DNA of 60,356 nucleotides. Source: [Clostridium] ultunense DSM 10521 (GTDB lineage: Bacteria; Bacillota; Clostridia; Tissierellales; Tepidimicrobiaceae). The stretch covers positions 499,708 through 560,063 of the forward strand of contig NZ_AZSU01000003.1 of assembly GCF_000511955.1 (NCBI RefSeq), written 5' to 3'. A program made the position numbers and the translations under genes. Below, in pieces: positions 1-7,916 of the stretch; position 1 is the stretch's first letter; every line of letters starts with the position of its first letter. A model generated the notes under the pieces. It was not told the DNA's origin. It saw only the letters and a list, made by a program, of their open reading frames with translations, and ran no database searches.

Positions 1-2
1 AA

Positions 3-221
3 GAAACAGCAGATTATTGTACCAGTAGATTGAAAATAGCAGGCTGTATGAATGAAGTATTTACTCCATCAGCCTTAACTGCTATTCATACCATAACAGG
101 TGGAATCCTAAGATCAATAAATAACATAGCCATAGCTAGCCTAATGTATTCAACCGTTAGAAAGATGCAAGTAGTAAATGAAGAAACAGTATATCAGGCT
201 AATATTGAAACGGGAATTTAA
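3..221 (+). CDS. TnsC/ExeA-like AAA ATPase, C-terminal end only
   Basis: The reading frame is open from base 3 and runs off the left edge, so only about the last 72 residues are visible. The piece carries the small C-terminal helical region typical of ExeA/TniB/TnsC-type ATPases (Arg-Leu-Lys-x-Ala-Gly-Cys, then a Phe-Thr and an Arg-x-Ile-Asn motif). The equivalent segment of the complete ATPase at 1403-2209 reads very similarly (SRLKLAGC, then IRTLNSL). Such ATPases choose targets and activate a DDE transposase encoded just upstream, which here would lie outside the window. The same structured non-coding element follows both ATPase genes. The Walker motifs cannot be checked. Confidence 0.75.
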   Translation, partial: ETADYCTSRLKIAGCMNEVFTPSALTAIHTITGGILRSINNIAIASLMYSTVRKMQVVNEETVYQANIETGI

Positions 222-232
222 ATATTGGTTTC

Positions 233-395
233 TTGCCTATCTGGAGGATAGGGCTCTGCAGGGATGCAACCTGAGCGCCAAATAGGATTCTATAAAAACA
301 TAAAGAATCATAAAAGGGGTATCTATCCTAGATACTTCTTTTATGTTTTTAAAGAACAAATGCGAAAAATCCCGGGGTTTGGGGCAGAGCCCCAA
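233..395 (+). ncRNA. Candidate structured RNA, copy 1, downstream of TnsC-like gene
   Basis: A 33-nt core (245-277) differs at one base from the core at 2238-2270. It contains an inner TGCA-GGGA-TGCA hairpin and a GCTC/GAGC pairing. The core is closed by CCTATCTGG (236-244) with CCAAATAGG (278-286), 8 of 9 pairs. The copy at 2.2 kb closes with an entirely different but complementary sequence. After a variable hairpin (309-345), a second shared block begins with GCGA at 362 and ends in a TTGGGGC/GCCCCAA hairpin at 379-395. Core-to-block spacing is 84 nt here and 86 nt in copy 2. I do not recognise the family. The strand is assumed from the adjacent gene. Confidence 0.6.
309..350 (+). terminator. 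Hairpin with T-run inside ncRNA copy 1
   Basis: CATAAAAG pairs with CTTTTATG and, inside it, GTATCTA pairs with TAGATAC around a 3-nt loop; five T residues follow. It has the form of a rho-independent terminator for the ATPase gene, or could be the variable arm of the RNA element. Confidence 0.6.
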
Positions 396-504
396 GGTTC
401 TATGTAATACTAGGACAATTTGAAAATCTACTAAATATTTTCTGAATTAATTTGATAATTTAATGCTTTTGAAGTCTTTTATAGATATTATAAAGCAAGA
501 AATT

Positions 505-858
505 TTACTTGTTTAATTTGAGAATCGACATTCTACCAAGGAGCCCATTTTTCTCATTTTGTTCTAATAATTCATTTATTTTATCTATTATCTCATCTGT
601 TAACTTAGTCCTAGTTCTACTACTTGTATCATACTTAGGTTTAGAAGTCATTTCTTCAATTAGAAGTAGTATTTTACTTCTATCTTTTTCTTCATCTTTA
701 TCCAAATCCTCTAAAAGTTCAAGTTTAGATTTAAATTCATTGATATATTTTGCTACTGTAGATCTTGACATTTTAAGGTCTCTACTAATTGCTCTTTGTG
801 ATTTATTTTCCCTAAAATACTGCATTAGTATTTCGGCCTTCTTATCCAAACCTATCAC
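505..858 (-). pseudogene. IS21 transposase IstA, N-terminal fragment
   Basis: 117 residues remain of a protein normally around 400-500. The N-terminus is a helix-turn-helix of the IstA kind (residues about 15-40: RAISRDLKMSRSTVAKYINE), followed by the charged linker that normally leads to the second HTH and the DDE core. From about residue 100 the sequence loses family resemblance, which marks the deletion point. No catalytic domain is left, so it cannot transpose by itself. Confidence 0.7.
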
Positions 859-960
859 CCTCCATCTCCCCCTTAAAAAGATATGCTTAAGGGGAATTAT
901 ATTTTAAGGTGGCTTGGTTTTCAATTATTATGGTGGCCTACTTTTAAAGTATCATAAACA
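505..960 (-). mobile_element. IS21-family element remnant (right end plus 5' part of istA)
   Basis: The outer end is at 960, where the minus strand begins TGTTTATGATACTTT, a TG-type IS21 end. Two GGTGGC repeats (908 and 932) are the multiple internal repeats usual at IS21 termini. Only the beginning of istA follows; the rest of the element, including istB and the other end, is missing. The sequence beyond 960 is in-frame transposase coding, so this copy landed inside a transposase gene and was later deleted on its inner side. The boundary at about 505-545 is approximate. It is not the same IS21 as the one at 23.4-25.8 kb. Confidence 0.7.
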
Positions 961-1401
961 TCTTCTTTAGAAGAATTAAATTCTTCTTTGTTTAAATATA
1001 CTGAGGAGGATTACAACTCTAAGGTTCATTCTTCTACTAAGGAGAAACCTATTGATAAGTTTATTCGTCATATTGATTTAATTAAATTTATCCCTACTAA
1101 ACAGGAAATTGACTATATTTTTCTCTATAGGGTTACTCGTAGAGTTAAAAAGGATTCTACTATTTCTATACAGAATATACTCTTTGAAGTTCCGCAAAGG
1201 TATGTGGGGGATACCATTAACATCAGATATGATCCAACTAGCATGGATAAGGCCTATATCTTTTCTAATGATAATCTTCTCATTGATACGATTTATCCAG
1301 TTAAAAAGATTGATAACTCTAAAATTAGAAGGGAGCATAATGTCAAACCTGTTGATTTTTCCTCTTTTAATCCCAATGAAAATGAAAGGAGTATGAATTA
1401 A
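961..1401 (+). pseudogene. DDE (Mu/TnsB-like) transposase, C-terminal fragment
   Basis: The frame opens exactly at the IS21 end (960/961) with S-L-E-E-L-N and reaches the stop at 1401. The motif Y-N-x-x-x-H-S-S-T-x-x-x-P is the end of a retroviral-integrase type DDE core; the beta-rich segment after it matches the Mu transposase C-terminal domain. The first stop upstream in frame is in the IS21 end, so the N-terminal two thirds are lost. It is followed after one base by the ATPase gene, the usual transposase-ATPase pair. An apparent TTG start at 988 should not be taken as real. Confidence 0.75.
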
Positions 1402-1402
1402 T

Positions 1403-2209
1403 ATGTATAAAGCTTTTTATGGTTTAAGCTATGATCCATTTCTAAAATCCATTGAAACCAAGGATTATTTTAAATCCCAAGACTTTAAAGGGGCATTAAG
1501 TAGATTAGAATTTCTAAAAAACATCAATGGTTTTGGTCTAGTTACGGGAGAACCTGGGGTTGGTAAGTCGTTTCTCCTTAGATGTTTCGTAGATTCTCTA
1601 AATCCTAATCTTTTTAAACCTGTATATATTCCAATTTCTACTTTAACTGTTATGGACTTTTACAGGGCCTTATGTAATGGACTTGGGATTATTCCAGCAT
1701 ACAAAAAAATTCTTATGTTTAAACAAATTCAAGAATCAATCTATACTTATCAGCACAGTAAGAATATTACTCCTGTGATTATTGTAGATGAGGCACAGTT
1801 TTTAACTAATTCAGTGCTAGACGATTTAAGACTTATATTTAACTTTGAAATGGATTCTAAAGACTATGCAATTTTAATTTTATCAGGGCAGACTCCATTT
1901 ATCTCCCAGATTAGTCGTCAGCCCCATGAAGCCCTTCGCCAAAGGATTGTTGTGAATTTCCATCTTACAGGATTAACTAAAGATGAAACTAAAGAGTATA
2001 TTAAATCAAGGTTAAAATTAGCAGGATGCTTTGATCAAATATTTACAGACAGTGCATATGAATTACTCTATTCTAGTACAAATGGCTCCATAAGAACTTT
2101 AAACTCTTTGGTTAGAATGTGTTTAATTTCTGGAGCTAATGAAAAGCTTAAGTCTATTGATAATGAATTAGTCTTTATGGCCCAAAATGAATTAAATATT
2201 GTAGCTTAA
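1403..2209 (+). CDS. TnsC/ExeA-like AAA ATPase of a transposon
   Basis: 268 residues, a full-length ExeA/TniB-type ATPase. Walker A is GEPGVGKS (49-56), Walker B is VIIVDEAQ (about 125-132), and a sensor-like LILSGQ segment follows. In transposons of this kind the ATPase binds target DNA and activates the DDE transposase; here the upstream transposase is truncated, so the protein is probably orphaned. GAAAGGAG lies about 12 bases before the ATG and overlaps the end of the transposase. The gene is related to the fragment at 3-221, so two elements of the same family sit in tandem. ExeA secretion ATPase is an unlikely alternative because no secretion genes are present. Confidence 0.8.
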   Translation: MYKAFYGLSYDPFLKSIETKDYFKSQDFKGALSRLEFLKNINGFGLVTGEPGVGKSFLLRCFVDSLNPNLFKPVYIPISTLTVMDFYRALCNGLGIIPAYKKILMFKQIQESIYTYQHSKNITPVIIVDEAQFLTNSVLDDLRLIFNFEMDSKDYAILILSGQTPFISQISRQPHEALRQRIVVNFHLTGLTKDETKEYIKSRLKLAGCFDQIFTDSAYELLYSSTNGSIRTLNSLVRMCLISGANEKLKSIDNELVFMAQNELNIVA

Positions 2210-2214
2210 CACTC

Positions 2215-2394
2215 AAGGTGTGTCTTCTTCCTTAGGAAGGATAGGGCTCTGCAGGGATGCAACCCGAGCGTCTTAAGGAAGGTCATACCCTTAATCTCCC
2301 CTTCTTGGGGAGAAGGCACACCTTTTTCAACATAAAATTAAGGGGTTACCTTTAAGGCGATAAATCCCAGGGGTTTAAGGGGACTGGTCCCCTT
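2215..2394 (+). ncRNA. Candidate structured RNA, copy 2, downstream of TnsC-like gene
   Basis: The core at 2238-2270 matches copy 1 at 32 of 33 positions. Its closing stem is CTTCCTTAGGA (2227-2237) with TCTTAAGGAAG (2271-2281), all 11 pairs formed with one G-U. The sequence is unlike copy 1's stem, which is real covariation. A longer stem AAGGTGTG (2215-2222) / CACACCTT (2317-2324) encloses it, and a CTCCCC/GGGGAG hairpin takes the place of copy 1's variable arm. The second block begins with GCGA at 2357 and ends in an AAGGGGAC/GTCCCCTT hairpin (2377-2394). It starts within ten bases of the ATPase stop codon. Function unknown: a transposon RNA, a regulatory 3' UTR or a structured DNA end are all possible. 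Confidence 0.65.
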
Positions 2395-2399
2395 TTCTT
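2377..2399 (+). terminator. Rho-independent terminator closing copy 2
   Basis: AAGGGGAC pairs with GTCCCCTT over a 2-nt loop and is followed by a T-rich tail (TTTTCTTTTATTTT), a standard intrinsic terminator on the plus strand. The matching hairpin in copy 1 (379-395) lacks the T-run. Confidence 0.65.
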
Positions 2400-2501
2400 T
2401 TATTTTCAAGGTACAATAATTTGACTTATTCCATAAAAACCTTATGGTCAGATTATTTAATCTGCTGTATTATATACTTTTCACTCCGATTTTAGGTTAA
2501 T

Positions 2502-2888
2502 TTAATTTGACTTTTGCGGGATGGAATAATGTGCTTCGTAACATTTAGTAACATCAGAAGGATTCGCAAATGTCTGCTGAACCTTAATATTATCTTTTTT
2601 TGAAACTACTTGGTCCTGTTGTATTTCATTCTCAATTAATAATTCATTATACTTTATTAATGCACTAATTTTACAATTTATGGTTCTTCCTGTATCCTTC
2701 TTTATGTTACGAAGATAACCGATATAATCTAAGATGTTTTCCCGGTATAGCACCGAACAGTCTCTGCCAAAGGCCTCTAAATACCATTGATTATAACCAT
2801 TAACATGCAAATAGTAACTATCGATAGTATTCTTGCTCTTTCCTTGCAGTGCTAAATATTCTTTAAATTCCTCCATCAAGAACTTCAC
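2502..2888 (-). pseudogene. Tyrosine recombinase, N-terminal fragment
   Basis: 128 residues containing the SAM-like core-binding domain of phage/transposon integrases (residues about 7-95: an L-x-x-K-G-K-S-x-N-T-I-x-S-Y motif, then a K-I-S-A-L motif). The catalytic domain with the R-H-R-H-Y residues is absent; the frame ends soon after the inter-domain linker. It cannot recombine DNA alone. It marks the left border of an older integrated element and lies next to repeated TTATGTTG sequences. An alternative is a small DNA-binding regulator derived from an integrase, but truncation is simpler. Confidence 0.7.
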
Positions 2889-2893
2889 CCCCC

Positions 2894-3013
2894 ATAAATT
2901 ATGTTGCCATCCATACTTCTCAATTCCAATAAATTATGTTGAATTTATAGATAGATGTTACCGCATTTCTTGATAAAAGTCAGGACCTTTGCAGCATAAT
3001 TTATATTATGTTG
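2894..3013. repeat. Three short direct repeats ending TTATGTTG
   Basis: ATAAATTATGTTG occurs at 2894-2906 and 2929-2941 (35 bp apart), and a shorter ATATTATGTTG at 3003-3013. They lie just upstream of the truncated recombinase gene, where recombinase arm or core sites, or binding sites of its regulator, would be expected. Confidence 0.5.
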
Positions 3014-3316
3014 AAATATTATTCTACTATTCAGTCTCCTAAATAGCATACTAGATTCCATAATATATGCTTATATGTTGGTCCCTCTTTCTATGGAGGC
3101 TTTTTCATTGGGTTAATGTCAGAATCAAACTCTCCCCCATTATGTTACACTGTATAGATTAAATAATAATAAAAGTGCCATAACCCTTTTATTTTCAGGA
3201 CTCATGGCACTTAATTGACAGTAACATATTGTAATTATGTTACACTCATATTAAATTCGATTATTATACCTATACGTTCCTACTTATCATTTAAATCTAT
3301 TAAAACAACTTAATAA
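3014..3316. other. Non-coding stretch between recombinase remnant and DGQHR gene
   Basis: No convincing coding frame on either strand. It holds a 13-bp direct repeat, ATTATGTTACACT, at 3139-3151 and 3234-3246, with a terminator-like hairpin between the copies (3173-3212) and an inverted partial copy (GTAACATA) near 3221. Together with the repeats at 2894-3013 this looks like a recombination or junction zone at the left side of the BREX segment. Confidence 0.5.
3173..3212 (-). terminator. Probable terminator of the BREX/DGQHR transcription unit
   Basis: On the minus strand AAGTGCCAT pairs with ATGGCACTT and is followed by TTATTATTATTT. It lies about 100 bases past the stop of the last gene of the operon. 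The 22-nt loop is long, with some further pairing inside. Confidence 0.55.
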
Positions 3317-4358
3317 TTAATTCTCCAGAAGTTGTTCAAACTGCTCAGAGATTTTTTCAACAAAATAATTCCTTGAATCATTACTATTTATAATAGCAAG
3401 TCTATTTCTTCCTCTTTTTGTAACCCTTCCAAACCAAATCTCAGATTCCTTATGTAAATCTATTTGGTTAATTAAAGGTATGTACTGTTGCCAGTTTTCT
3501 ATATCTCTTAACACTTTACTTATTGCTACATAACCATAAAACATAAAGTTCTCTGCTAATAATGATGTTTCTTTACTTTCTTGGCGACTTTCATAATCTA
3601 GAAGTTCTGGTACCTGATTAAATACTTCATCAAAAAACTCACATAAATAGATTGCCAATTGTCTTGCTTGGGCATTTGTCATTTCTCTATATACCATATT
3701 GATTGCATTTACCATAGTTGCAAATGTTACGACATTTCGCTTCTCACTTTTTGTGATTGTATTCCTTACAATCTCAATTCTTCCAGATAATTCACTATTT
3801 CTCATTAATTCCCTAACAATCTCATTTGAGTGATCTGCAGTATTAAAATTGGGAGAATTGATGAAATTGCTGTTGTGCTTTCTCTATATCATAATGCGTT
3901 ATTTTAACTGGAAATGCAAAGGAGTCTAGAGGAATATTTGTTATTCCTTTTTCATTAGTTTCTTTTAACATTTTTAGTGCACGAATACGATGTTGCCCAT
4001 CTGCTATATTTATTTCGCCATTTATCGCGATTACATTAGTATCACTTGATTCATCATAAAAAGCATCTGAAATTCTACTTTCTTCTGTATTTAATACATT
4101 AAGAGTAATCATATCTTCAAAAAAATTGCCTTCAACCATTGATTTATATATCTTCTTTACATTAGAATTACTGTACACTGGTTCTTCGATTTCTTCATTG
4201 TTTCTAATCCTTACCTTAGTGCCTCTTTGAATCTCTGGATTATATGTTATTATCCCATCATCCCAGAATTCAACTAATTGGTAACCATCTAAGATAGTCA
4301 TATATACATCTTCATTTCTATTAATTGCAAATATAATATCAAATTCAATTTCTCTCAT
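3317..4358 (-). pseudogene. DGQHR-domain (DndB-like) protein split by a one-base frameshift
   Basis: Two consecutive minus-strand frames, 4358-3843 and 3805-3317, are halves of one protein of about 345 residues. The first half contains the signature A-D-G-Q-H-R-I-R-A-L and ends in F-H-Q-F-S-Q-F at a TAA. If one T is skipped in the run CAATTTTAAT (about 3842-3851) the frame continues as N-T-A-D-H-S-N-E-I-V-R-E-L directly into the second half. DGQHR proteins include DndB, the regulator of DNA phosphorothioation, and related genes often sit in defence islands. The gene follows brxHI by 64 bases in the same direction. It may be inactive, a phase-variable gene, a programmed +1 shift (TTT before TAA resembles the prfB slip site), or a sequencing error. 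Confidence 0.7.
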
Positions 4359-4422
4359 CTAGTGTTCCACCCTTCTGTTAGCATAATATACTTCTCATTC
4401 TTAGTGATTTTGATTTTTACAA

Positions 4423-6579
4423 TTATAACCTATCGTATATATTTTCAATATTTATATTAGATTCTTTTAGTAATTTTACTGTATTTTTTATATCTACTAA
4501 CTCATATTTAAGAACTTCTATTTGCGCAAACCTCGGTAAATGTTTATAAAACTTAGAATGACTTTCAAAGTTAGAGGATATTAAAGCCTTCTCAATTATT
4601 TCTTCCATTTTATCTGTATCTGTTTTAAGTCTATTGAATATATCTAAAATATGTTTTTCAGTAATATTTTTTTCTACTTTTCTAACCTTAAGTTTGTCAT
4701 AGGAAACGTTAAACTCAAGCCCAAGTTCATGTTGAATTATTAATCCAAGAGTGAAATTCACCTTATGGCCTGCATAAGTATATATATCGAATCCATCTTT
4801 TACTACATCTATAAGGATTTCATCCAAATCTATAGATAATGCAGAATGCTCTAATCGTATGCTTTTTAATACATCCTTAGACCTAATATCAATGTATGGA
4901 TAATCGTTGTTACTATTAAGTACTTTTAGCATTTGTTTGGCTATTTCATAAGATATGACCATCCCATTACCCATCCATATGGCAAGTCCACCTTCTTTAG
5001 ATATTTGCACATATATTCTATATCTATCATAATCAATCTTGTCTATCACCCATGTATTTCCTGCTAATATAAATTTAGATGTCTTATTTTCTTTTAATAG
5101 TGAATAGATGAACCACGATTGCAAAGTTCCAATTTCTTTATTTTTATATATAATTGAAAATTCAGGTATAGTTTCAAATACAGATAAAAAGTTCATTATA
5201 AAGTTATAACCATATTCCTTCTCAATTTCCTTACCAAGCAGATATTCACCATTACTAAATTCCAGATAGTTTTCATCAATAAGATATTGAATAAATTCTA
5301 GTAACTTATCCTCGTTAATATCTTTAAATGAATTTGATTTCTCTACAATCCCTTTTAAATATGGATGCTTTAGCCCGAATTTTTGTTGGATCATAGAAAA
5401 CAATTGTTGAAATAGTACAGTATATGCTGCTAATGGAGTTGGGGTAGACTCTATCCACTTTTGTCTTGCTAACTCAACAATCGCAATAGCATTTATTAAG
5501 AAGAATTCTTGGCTAACACAGAATTCATAATGTGATATAGTGCCTTGCCTTCTACCCGTTCTTCCCATTCTTTGCCTAAATGAAGCGACTGTTGAAGGAC
5601 TGTTTAATTGCATAACAACATCTAGTTCACCCACATCTATCCCTAATTCCATAGTAGATGTGCAGCATAAGCACATTTCACTTGGAGCATTTTTTAATTT
5701 ATCCTCTGACATTTCTCTTAAATTCTTACTAATGGAAGAATGATGAACCTTTGCATTTAGCCCTAGGTTCTTTAAGATTCTAGACATCATTTCACTATTA
5801 GTTCTACTATTACAGAAAAATAATGCCTTTTTGTCTCTTAACTCAGGTAGTAGACAACTAACGGTATTTTCACTAAACTCATCAAAATATCTAATAAAAA
5901 TTTTAGATTTATTTCCCTTGTTTTCTGGCTTGATAACTGATTTTCCTCTTTTACTAGACCCAGATATCCAATCTAAAATTTCTTCTGGATTACCTACAGT
6001 TGCAGATAAACCTATCCTTTGAATATCATACTTTGAATAAGTCTGGATCCTTTCAATGATACTCAGAAGTTGAGCCCCTCTATAGTTTTCTGCAAAATAA
6101 TGGACTTCATCAATTACTATGAATCTTATATTTGAAAACAATTCTTCTGGGTCATATGAATCTGACATTAGTATAACCTCTAGTGATTCTGGAGTAGTGG
6201 CGATAATATGTTTTGGTTCTATCTTAAATTTTCTCTTATTGCTATAATCAACTTCTCCATGCCATTTAAAAGCATCTATATTTCCAATTTTCCCCAGTTT
6301 TTTCAATCTAAACTCCTGATTATTAAGCAACGCCCTAATTGGAGATACATAGATTACTGAAATAGGTTTCAATTTTTCTTTATAGATTTCAGATATAATA
6401 GGTAAAAATGCTGCTTCTGTTTTTCCTCCAGCAGTCTGTGCAATTAAGATAGAGTTATCTCCATTCAGAAGACGTGGGATAGTCTTTTCTTGTATAGGTG
6501 TTAGACTATTCCACTTTAAAACGTCTTTGATTCCATTCTGAATTTTATCATCTAATAAAAAATAACTAGATTCCATCAT
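4423..6579 (-). CDS. brxHI: BREX helicase BrxHI (Lhr-like DEAD/DEAH helicase)
   Basis: 718 residues, superfamily 2 helicase of the Lhr type. Motif I is AQTAGGKT (about 47-54), motif II DEVH (about 157), motif III SAT (about 194), and motif VI QRMGRTGRR (about 336-344). An Lhr-like C-terminal part follows. In BREX types 2 and 6 a helicase of this kind accompanies brxD at the end of the operon. Its start overlaps the brxD stop as ATGA, so translation is coupled. Its exact biochemical role in BREX is not established; cytoplasmic DNA unwinding or remodelling is expected. The family call rests on motifs plus position. Confidence 0.85.
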   Translation of the reverse strand: MMESSYFLLDDKIQNGIKDVLKWNSLTPIQEKTIPRLLNGDNSILIAQTAGGKTEAAFLPIISEIYKEKLKPISVIYVSPIRALLNNQEFRLKKLGKIGNIDAFKWHGEVDYSNKRKFKIEPKHIIATTPESLEVILMSDSYDPEELFSNIRFIVIDEVHYFAENYRGAQLLSIIERIQTYSKYDIQRIGLSATVGNPEEILDWISGSSKRGKSVIKPENKGNKSKIFIRYFDEFSENTVSCLLPELRDKKALFFCNSRTNSEMMSRILKNLGLNAKVHHSSISKNLREMSEDKLKNAPSEMCLCCTSTMELGIDVGELDVVMQLNSPSTVASFRQRMGRTGRRQGTISHYEFCVSQEFFLINAIAIVELARQKWIESTPTPLAAYTVLFQQLFSMIQQKFGLKHPYLKGIVEKSNSFKDINEDKLLEFIQYLIDENYLEFSNGEYLLGKEIEKEYGYNFIMNFLSVFETIPEFSIIYKNKEIGTLQSWFIYSLLKENKTSKFILAGNTWVIDKIDYDRYRIYVQISKEGGLAIWMGNGMVISYEIAKQMLKVLNSNNDYPYIDIRSKDVLKSIRLEHSALSIDLDEILIDVVKDGFDIYTYAGHKVNFTLGLIIQHELGLEFNVSYDKLKVRKVEKNITEKHILDIFNRLKTDTDKMEEIIEKALISSNFESHSKFYKHLPRFAQIEVLKYELVDIKNTVKLLKESNINIENIYDRL

Positions 6580-7901
6580 AGTTCCATCTCCATGGCAACT
6601 TCTCTACCATATAGTTCAATTTGCTTATTAACTTCCTCTATCTGTTCTTCAGAAATGTTTAGAAGTGATTTTATTTTACTCATAGGTTCTTTTTTCGCTG
6701 CTTCTAAGATGAATATAAAATTCCGTAAAAAGGTCCTCGGTAATATGCTTACTTCCTTTCCAAAAGCATTAGTAAAACTTCGGACATATTCTCCTATAAA
6801 CTCATCTGATATTTTACTTTCGGGATTCCAGCCATGGACAATTCCGTGGATGTGTCTTACCTTTTTAGAAACTTCTATTAACTGGCTTGAATCAAATCTT
6901 GATAATTTAATGAGTGGTTGTTCTAATATTCGAATATCTCCTAATTTAATTGGCTCTATTCTGGTATATAAAGCATCATGCTCCTTTATGCCTTTTTCTT
7001 CGTCTTCTATTAATTCCTCCGTACCAGTAAATAGAAGATAGCAACCGGGCAGGTTATCTTTACTTACCATATCTATAAGTAATCTTAAATTTTCATAAGC
7101 CTGATATCTTATATCTTTTCTCTCTTTTCTTACAGTCTCAACTTCATCTATTATTACTAGCAAACCTGCATAACCAGATTTTTCTATGATATATAGTAAT
7201 GTTTTAAGAAATTCAAATACATTTCCCTTATCTACTGATCCTTTAACCCCTATACTCCTCTTTATGTCGGCAGGTATATTAGTATCACCAGCAAACCAAG
7301 CAAGAGACTTTTGTGCCAATGTATTATCACCACGTAATAGCCCTGTACAAAATGATATAACTGCATTTACAATAGAAACATTAGTTGTATTTGCTTTAGC
7401 AAGTTCTAATGATATCTTATCTTCAAGCCTTGCTATAAGTTTTTCTTCATCCTCTTCATTATCATCAGGATCTAAGTTATATTTACTTATAATCTCAGAT
7501 TTTTCTTTTTCAATCCAACTTTCGATTATAATTCTAAAAGCAGAGAACTCCCTAAATTCATTAGTTCTCATACCAACCATTATTTTATTGTATATTGTTT
7601 CAAAATTATGGAGTTGAGTATTCTTAGATATTACTATTTCTGAAATAACAAAATTATCCTTCAGTGCTTCCTCTTTTAAGACTTCGCATAAAAAAGATTT
7701 ACCACTTCCATATGGCCCATATATCATTTTGAATCCTGAATGTGAATCCCCATTTGACTTGAATTTTATATAATCCAAATCTTCTAGTATTGCATCTCTC
7801 TCTTCTTCATGACCACACATAATATATTTGGCACCTTCATATGCTGGAACACTTCCATTGTGTAAAGCCCTTAAAATTTGTTGTCCTTCGTTTATATTCA
7901 T
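6576..7901 (-). CDS. brxD: BREX ATP-binding protein BrxD
   Basis: 441 residues, a P-loop ATPase of the BrxD family (DUF2791). The N-terminus shows the typical R-A-L-x-x-G-x-V-P motif. Walker A is GPYGSGKS (about 62-69) and Walker B LVIIDEVE (about residue 250). The rest is helical with a C-terminal winged-helix-like region. BrxD is found in type 2 and type 6 BREX together with brxHI, as here. The start lies 15 bases after the stop of the 691-aa gene, and the end overlaps brxHI. Two Met-free alternatives were not needed: ATG is preceded by a GGGGGGAG-like ribosome site. Confidence 0.87.
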   Translation of the reverse strand: MNINEGQQILRALHNGSVPAYEGAKYIMCGHEEERDAILEDLDYIKFKSNGDSHSGFKMIYGPYGSGKSFLCEVLKEEALKDNFVISEIVISKNTQLHNFETIYNKIMVGMRTNEFREFSAFRIIIESWIEKEKSEIISKYNLDPDDNEEDEEKLIARLEDKISLELAKANTTNVSIVNAVISFCTGLLRGDNTLAQKSLAWFAGDTNIPADIKRSIGVKGSVDKGNVFEFLKTLLYIIEKSGYAGLLVIIDEVETVRKERKDIRYQAYENLRLLIDMVSKDNLPGCYLLFTGTEELIEDEEKGIKEHDALYTRIEPIKLGDIRILEQPLIKLSRFDSSQLIEVSKKVRHIHGIVHGWNPESKISDEFIGEYVRSFTNAFGKEVSILPRTFLRNFIFILEAAKKEPMSKIKSLLNISEEQIEEVNKQIELYGREVAMEMEL

Positions 7902-7916
7902 CCCTTGAACTCCCCC

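Noticed and set aside
988-1401. A start at TTG 988 for a stand-alone 137-aa protein
   Set aside because: The coding frame continues upstream to 961 at the IS21 end, and the protein is clearly the tail of a transposase.
1403-2209. ExeA secretion ATPase
   Set aside because: The partner gene upstream is a DDE transposase fragment and no secretion genes are nearby.
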